From positions 67,007 through 113,426 of the forward strand of contig JAIXXN010000062.1 of the NCBI GenBank assembly GCA_027490725.1: a DNA stretch of 46,420 nt, written 5' to 3'. The notes under the pieces were generated by a model. The model searched no databases. It saw nothing but the letters and a program-made list of their open reading frames with translations, and was not told the origin of the DNA. The stretch is from Oxalobacteraceae bacterium. GTDB taxonomy: Bacteria > Pseudomonadota > Gammaproteobacteria > Burkholderiales > Burkholderiaceae_D. Both the position numbers and the translations under genes were made by a program. This document shows positions 43,710 to 46,420 of the stretch, in pieces. Each line of letters begins with the position of its first letter. The stretch's first letter is position 1.

Positions 43710-43736
43710 GAAGGGCAGCTTGTGGCCGGTCCCAGC
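43710..43736 (-). repeat. GGCCG-type dispersed repeat
   Basis: GAAGGGCAGCTTGTGGCCGG then TCCCAGC. GGC replaces GTC at the left anchor, spacing 10. Lies between the 80-residue gene stop (43755) and the LprI-like start (43688). Confidence 0.65.
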
Positions 43737-43754
43737 CATTGCAAGCAGCACACT

Positions 43755-43997
43755 TTATTTAAGGAGCTGCATCAAACCAATAGCCAAAACTGCGAATACG
43801 GAGCAAATAACACCAGTTGCTTTGACACGACGCTCGCAAGAAAGGCATACATTTCGAGGCCACATTACGTATGAAGGGGCATACCAAAAGATAACTCCGA
43901 TGAGCGTGAGCAACTGAAACCTTATAGAAAACTCGGTGCGCCGGTTTTCAGGAAACGTCGTATAGCAGTTCTGACAGCGCAATTCTCGGTTAGACAT
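43755..43997 (-). CDS. Small zinc-ribbon-like membrane protein
   Basis: 80 residues. CQNC near residue 8 and CLSC near residue 51 suggest a split zinc ribbon; hydrophobic helices lie about 27-45 and 60-79. Begins MSNRELRCQNCYTTFPENRR. The start overlaps the end of a 37-codon frame by eight bases, so it may be translated by coupling. Function unknown. Confidence 0.65.
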   Translation of the reverse strand: MSNRELRCQNCYTTFPENRRTEFSIRFQLLTLIGVIFWYAPSYVMWPRNVCLSCERRVKATGVICSVFAVLAIGLMQLLK

Positions 43998-44103
43998 AGT
44001 TCCAGCTTTCTTTGTTCAGACGTGGTTTTATCGGTAGTGCCCCCTCAAAGCAGCCCTCATATTGAACGCAATTTATGAAATCCTTCGAGATAGCTATATC
44101 CAT
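43990..44103 (-). CDS. Possible 37-residue protein upstream of the zinc-ribbon gene
   Basis: MDIAISKDFINCVQYEGCFE followed by GALPIKPRLNKESWNYV. AGGA lies six bases before the ATG. It fills the space between a dispersed repeat and the next gene, and its stop overlaps that gene's start. It may be a real microprotein or a leader peptide. Confidence 0.45.
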   Translation of the reverse strand: MDIAISKDFINCVQYEGCFEGALPIKPRLNKESWNYV

Positions 44104-44115
44104 CGATATTCCTAT

Positions 44116-44140
44116 GTGTCTGCAAATGGCCGTTTGCGGC
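44116..44140 (-). repeat. GGCCG-type dispersed repeat
   Basis: GTGTCTGCAAATGGCCGTTT then GCGGC. GTC-to-GGCCG spacing is 10. Lies 13 bases before the 37-codon frame and 12 bases after the stop of the 205-residue gene. Confidence 0.68.
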
Positions 44141-44151
44141 GTTGTTCAACT

Positions 44152-44769
44152 TTAACCAGCTTTAATGCGAGTGTGAAAGTGTCCGTCTTCTACAGCGCCC
44201 AAAAATAGAAAGTCACCACTATCGAAGCCTGATGCTGCCCCTTTGACGGACGAAAGATTAGAGGCAAGCAGCCCGTCATCTCGCAAAGCTTGAATCGCTG
44301 CAATCGCTCCATACGCTAACGCGAGGGGGTATTCGGCATCGTTTCCTAAATGCCCAGTGCCAGTACGATAAGCAATGGTATATATGTCGTGCAATACGAT
44401 GGAGTTCAGATAGCTTAGCTCAGTGATTGAAGTAATTTCGGATGCCCAATCGATACCTTCCTCATCAAAATTCGGGCTGCCTCCCACATAAACATCCGCT
44501 GTCGTGCTGTTACCATCGCTAAGGTTCACAAGGCCAAACCACAGTCCATGCACGGACTTCGGCTCCAGTGTTTCAAAAGCGGAGGAAAGCCAATGTCGGA
44601 TAGCCGGACCATCGGCTTCAAAGTTGATACTAGCGAGTAGTTCCCAATCTGGGTGTGGCTTCTGCCGTGAGCACTCCTCTATAACAGCTAACATACGCTG
44701 AGTCGTGCTTACTTCAGCCCCAATTACCTCTATGATTTTTTCAAATAGCTTGCTGTAATCATAACTCAC
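44152..44769 (-). CDS. Hypothetical cytosolic protein
   Basis: 205 residues, begins with GTG 44769 (SYDYSKLFEKIIEV follows). No membrane segment or signal peptide. Distinctive stretches: VHGLWFGLVNLSDG, DVYVGGSPNFDEE and GFDSGDFLFLGAVEDGHF. Acidic overall. Size and cytosolic, acidic character would suit an immunity protein, but no cognate toxin is present in the window. No family recognised. Confidence 0.7.
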   Translation of the reverse strand: MSYDYSKLFEKIIEVIGAEVSTTQRMLAVIEECSRQKPHPDWELLASINFEADGPAIRHWLSSAFETLEPKSVHGLWFGLVNLSDGNSTTADVYVGGSPNFDEEGIDWASEITSITELSYLNSIVLHDIYTIAYRTGTGHLGNDAEYPLALAYGAIAAIQALRDDGLLASNLSSVKGAASGFDSGDFLFLGAVEDGHFHTRIKAG

Positions 44770-44827
44770 AGGAGTTTATTTCCTCAAAATTTACTCAATC
44801 CAATTTAAGAATTTCATCGTCACATAG

Positions 44828-44853
44828 AACGACCGGTTTTGGCCGATTGCAGC
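44828..44853 (-). repeat. GGCCG-type dispersed repeat
   Basis: AACGACCGGTTTTGGCCGAT then TGCAGC. GAC replaces GTC, spacing 10. Ends directly against the stop codon at 44854. Confidence 0.68.
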
Positions 44854-45183
44854 TCAATCAGTAATACCAAAAAAGGCGTCTAGAACTTTTGGGTCCCATC
44901 TATCGTTTTCACTGTTGGGAAAGACCAATACCTCTCCTGCATCCAACAAATGGCCCAGTCGCTGTCGAATCAAGCGCATCGCTAGAGTCAGCGATTGAAA
45001 TGAACTCACTCCTACGAAGTCAGGATAACGGCCATCAACTCCAATGAGAGCAGCCGGGCAGGCCCAAGAATCAGATGTCCGATAAGGAATACCAATAGAG
45101 GCTTGTATGAGAACCTTATTGCCATCACCACGAAGCCACAGAATATCTTGTGTTGCAATGTAAGTTGGATTTTCAGCCCTCAC
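44854..45183 (-). CDS. DUF6968-like hypothetical protein
   Basis: 109 residues if begun at GTG 45183, which has AAGGATG upstream. The open frame extends to ATG 45240, but those 19 codons are the dispersed repeat read as protein, so the shorter form is preferred. Contains IQASIGIPYRTSDSWACPAA and SFQSLTLAMRLIRQRLGHLL, resembling DUF6968 proteins (by recollection, not search). Cytosolic. Function unknown. Confidence 0.6.
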   Translation of the reverse strand: MRAENPTYIATQDILWLRGDGNKVLIQASIGIPYRTSDSWACPAALIGVDGRYPDFVGVSSFQSLTLAMRLIRQRLGHLLDAGEVLVFPNSENDRWDPKVLDAFFGITD

Positions 45184-45211
45184 ATTCTCATCCTTTGCTA
45201 AGGTAACTTGC

Positions 45212-45237
45212 GAAAGTCCGCTGTTGGCCGGTAGCGG
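45212..45237 (-). repeat. GGCCG-type dispersed repeat
   Basis: GAAAGTCCGCTGTTGGCCGG then TAGCGG. GTC-to-GGCCG spacing is 10. Lies nine bases after the preceding stop and 29 bases before the likely GTG start of the next gene. Confidence 0.7.
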
Positions 45238-45246
45238 CATCAGATG

Positions 45247-45648
45247 TTATTGCTCAAGTTTTACATACTTCAACGACCTATCAATCTCTTCAGCAACGCA
45301 CTGAAAAGCCGACTGAGTGGAGCGTAGCAGCAGATATGATTTTAGATTGCCGAATTTTAGCCGTTGCAATACATCCTCTTCTTTCCCGGAAAATTGCTTC
45401 TTCAGTGTCTCATCTTCAAGAATGGCCTTCCTGGAGCATAGGCAAATTTTGTCAACACTAATCGGGTGCTCCTTCAAGGCGACCTCGTATGTGGGGTCAC
45501 TAACAAATTGAGGAACCACCTGAGCGCACGTCCCATCATTGACATCTGCAAATTTTTTCAATTGCTCAGGGACTTGGTTTTGAGAAAAAACGGAGGTCAC
45601 TGAAGATAACGTCAGGATAAAAGCAATGAGATTTTTCTTCGAATACAT
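45247..45648 (-). CDS. Secreted hypothetical protein
   Basis: 133 residues. Signal peptide about 1-22 (IAFILTLSSVTSVFS). The mature protein has four cysteines (CAQ, CLC, and one near the C-terminus in AFQC) that could form two disulphides, and charged helices thereafter. No family recognised. Likely periplasmic. Confidence 0.7.
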   Translation of the reverse strand: MYSKKNLIAFILTLSSVTSVFSQNQVPEQLKKFADVNDGTCAQVVPQFVSDPTYEVALKEHPISVDKICLCSRKAILEDETLKKQFSGKEEDVLQRLKFGNLKSYLLLRSTQSAFQCVAEEIDRSLKYVKLEQ

Positions 45649-45691
45649 TTGAGTTTTTATGATTTTAAGAAAATGTGAAATTGTAAAATCT

Positions 45692-45719
45692 GTCGGTCCG
45701 CTAGTGGCCGAACGCGGCC
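45692..45719 (-). repeat. GGCCG-type dispersed repeat
   Basis: GTCGGTCCGCTAGTGGCCGA then ACGCGGCC. GTC-to-GGCCG spacing 10; the right part GGCCGAACGCGGCC is itself a short inverted repeat. Lies 44 bases before the start of the secreted-protein gene. Confidence 0.72.
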
Positions 45720-45758
45720 TGCGTTTTGGGCATCAGCATCGCGACTTAAGGGCAACGA

Positions 45759-45789
45759 GGCTATCTAATTGTCACGAGTTGAAATCGCA
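45759..45789 (-). repeat. Type-2 dispersed repeat, copy 2
   Basis: GGCTATCTAATTGTCACGAG then TTGAAATCGCA. The ACTTAAGGG box lies just to its left (45744-45752), as in copy 1. It starts five bases after the stop of the 35-codon frame. Confidence 0.65.
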
Positions 45790-45794
45790 CCGTA

Positions 45795-45902
45795 TTAGAA
45801 ATTCGAATTTTTCTCTGCATAAATAGCTTCAGTAAGCGTTGCAACGTCAAACATCAGCGGTGTTGCTACCGGCCCCCATTTCGTTAAATCAGGCTCTTCC
45901 AT
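45795..45902 (-). CDS. Possible 35-residue protein or frameshifted C-terminus
   Basis: MEEPDLTKWGPVATPLMFDV followed by ATLTEAIYAEKNSNF. The frame overlaps the last 14 bases of the 120-codon gene in the +1 register. Either a coupled small gene or the original C-terminus of that gene cut off by a one-base frameshift. It reads like a genuine protein (mixed, amphipathic) rather than random sequence. Confidence 0.4.
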   Translation of the reverse strand: MEEPDLTKWGPVATPLMFDVATLTEAIYAEKNSNF

Positions 45903-46251
45903 TACACTGGACGCTTAATATTTTCCCAGCTCGTGTGAGCACCACATTTACAACGTTACAACCACCATCAAGAATCCTTGGTAACGCATCTTTGCCTACC
46001 AACTTCACGCCGCCAGAACCTTCGCCAACGACAAAGACCGCTTCTACTTTTGAGTTAGCATGCGTTCCGTAGAATTTATAGTGCCGTATATATTCGTGTA
46101 ACTTATACGAACCAGGCGGCAGCGTCAGCCTCGATTCAACACCCGCGATGAAGTCCAGCGCAGCCGTGCTTCTATTTGCGCCAAGTGATACTTGCGAAAC
46201 CAGCATGGCGCATAAAACAGCGCTGGCATAAAATCGTCTTTTATTGTGCAT
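45889..46251 (-). CDS. Secreted hypothetical protein
   Basis: 120 residues. Signal peptide about 1-25 (YASAVLCAMLVSQVSLGA). The mature domain has TLPPGSYKLHEYIRHYKFYG and VEAVFVVGEGSGGVKLVGKD, then a TonB-C-like closing phrase CNVVNVVLTRAGKILSVQC. No family confidently recognised. Its end overlaps another frame at 45902, raising the question of a frameshift. Confidence 0.65.
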   Translation of the reverse strand: MHNKRRFYASAVLCAMLVSQVSLGANRSTAALDFIAGVESRLTLPPGSYKLHEYIRHYKFYGTHANSKVEAVFVVGEGSGGVKLVGKDALPRILDGGCNVVNVVLTRAGKILSVQCNGRA

Positions 46252-46271
46252 AGAAAGTCGCAGGAAAAGAA

Positions 46272-46301
46272 GGCTCTCTGACTGTCATGATTTGAATGGC
46301 T
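46272..46301 (-). repeat. Type-2 dispersed repeat, copy 3
   Basis: GGCTCTCTGACTGTCATGAT then TTGAATGGCT. More diverged than the other two copies and here placed immediately before a GGCCG repeat instead of after it. Confidence 0.55.
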
Positions 46302-46319
46302 GCTTGTGGCCGAGAGCCG
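46296..46319 (-). repeat. GGCCG-type dispersed repeat
   Basis: AATGGCTGCTTGTGGCCGAG then AGCC. GGC replaces GTC, spacing 10. Lies about 20 bases after the stop of the gene entering from the right edge. Confidence 0.65.
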
Positions 46320-46339
46320 AATTATTCATAAAATTCGGA

Positions 46340-46420
46340 CTAAGCCCATCGTTCGTCCAGCCATTCATCTAGTTCGGATTCATCCAGGCCGGAAAGCATG
46401 GCTCCGAGTTTCAACTCGCC
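46340..46420 (-). CDS. C-terminal fragment of a gene cut by the window edge
   Basis: 26 codons and a TAG stop at 46340: GELKLGAMLSGLDESELDEW then LDERWA. Acidic helical tail. The upstream part is outside the window. Placement next to a repeat matches the other genes of the run. Confidence 0.5.
   Translation of the reverse strand, partial: GELKLGAMLSGLDESELDEWLDERWA

Noticed and set aside
38771..46340. Classical integron cassette array
   Set aside because: Gene size, single orientation and a repeat after each stop fit, but the repeats are too short and I see no paired RYYYAAC/GTTRRRY cores and no intI. Kept only as an analogy.

Overview
The window looks like a chromosomal segment of an Oxalobacteraceae betaproteobacterium (Janthinobacterium / Duganella / Massilia group). 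This is inferred from a JQS-type (CqsA/LqsA-like) quorum-sensing locus at the left edge, the betaproteobacterial order ribF-ileS-lspA-coaBC-dut, and the GC-rich codon use of the first 38 kb. No rRNA, tRNA or CRISPR array was seen.

Layout. (1) 1-3134: an autoinducer synthase cut by the window edge faces a sensor kinase / response regulator pair (jqsA | jqsS-jqsR). (2) 3231-6779, minus strand: an FtsX-type ABC permease without a neighbouring ATPase, preceded three bases away by an adenine deaminase-type gene. (3) 7216-12073: the conserved stress trio prkA - yeaH - spoVR. (4) 12566-16414: a TonB system (tonB, exbB, two exbD genes, a secreted TPR protein) that ends in a strong terminator. (5) 16667-22868: the housekeeping run ribF, ileS, lspA, coaBC, dut. 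(6) 22965-27625: a degenerate M48-like lipoprotein, a small secreted protein, a 43-residue membrane protein on the other strand, xdhC, an EamA exporter coupled to an alkA-type glycosylase. (7) 27847-33240: one 1797-residue secreted protein combining DUF3857, a transglutaminase core, about 12 Sel1 repeats and TPRs. (8) 33347-37989: a NarL-type two-component system divergent from a TonB-dependent receptor, which would draw energy from a TonB system such as the one in (4).

From about 38.0 kb to the right edge the sequence changes. It is visibly AT-richer and every gene lies on the minus strand. The genes are small (35-205 codons, apart from a truncated protease) and encode secreted, membrane or unknown proteins (DUF2199, LprI/DUF1311, a DUF6968-like protein). 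The region carries a 1.14-kb IS3-family element and a MITE-like element. Nearly every gene junction holds one copy of a 25-30 bp repeat with core GGCCG, usually within about 0-30 bases after the stop codon of one gene and shortly before the start of the next. A second repeat of about 30 bp occurs three times. This one-repeat-per-gene arrangement resembles a gene-cassette array, but integron attC core sequences and an integrase were not seen. It is the most unusual part of the window. At least two further small genes below 60 codons are supported there.
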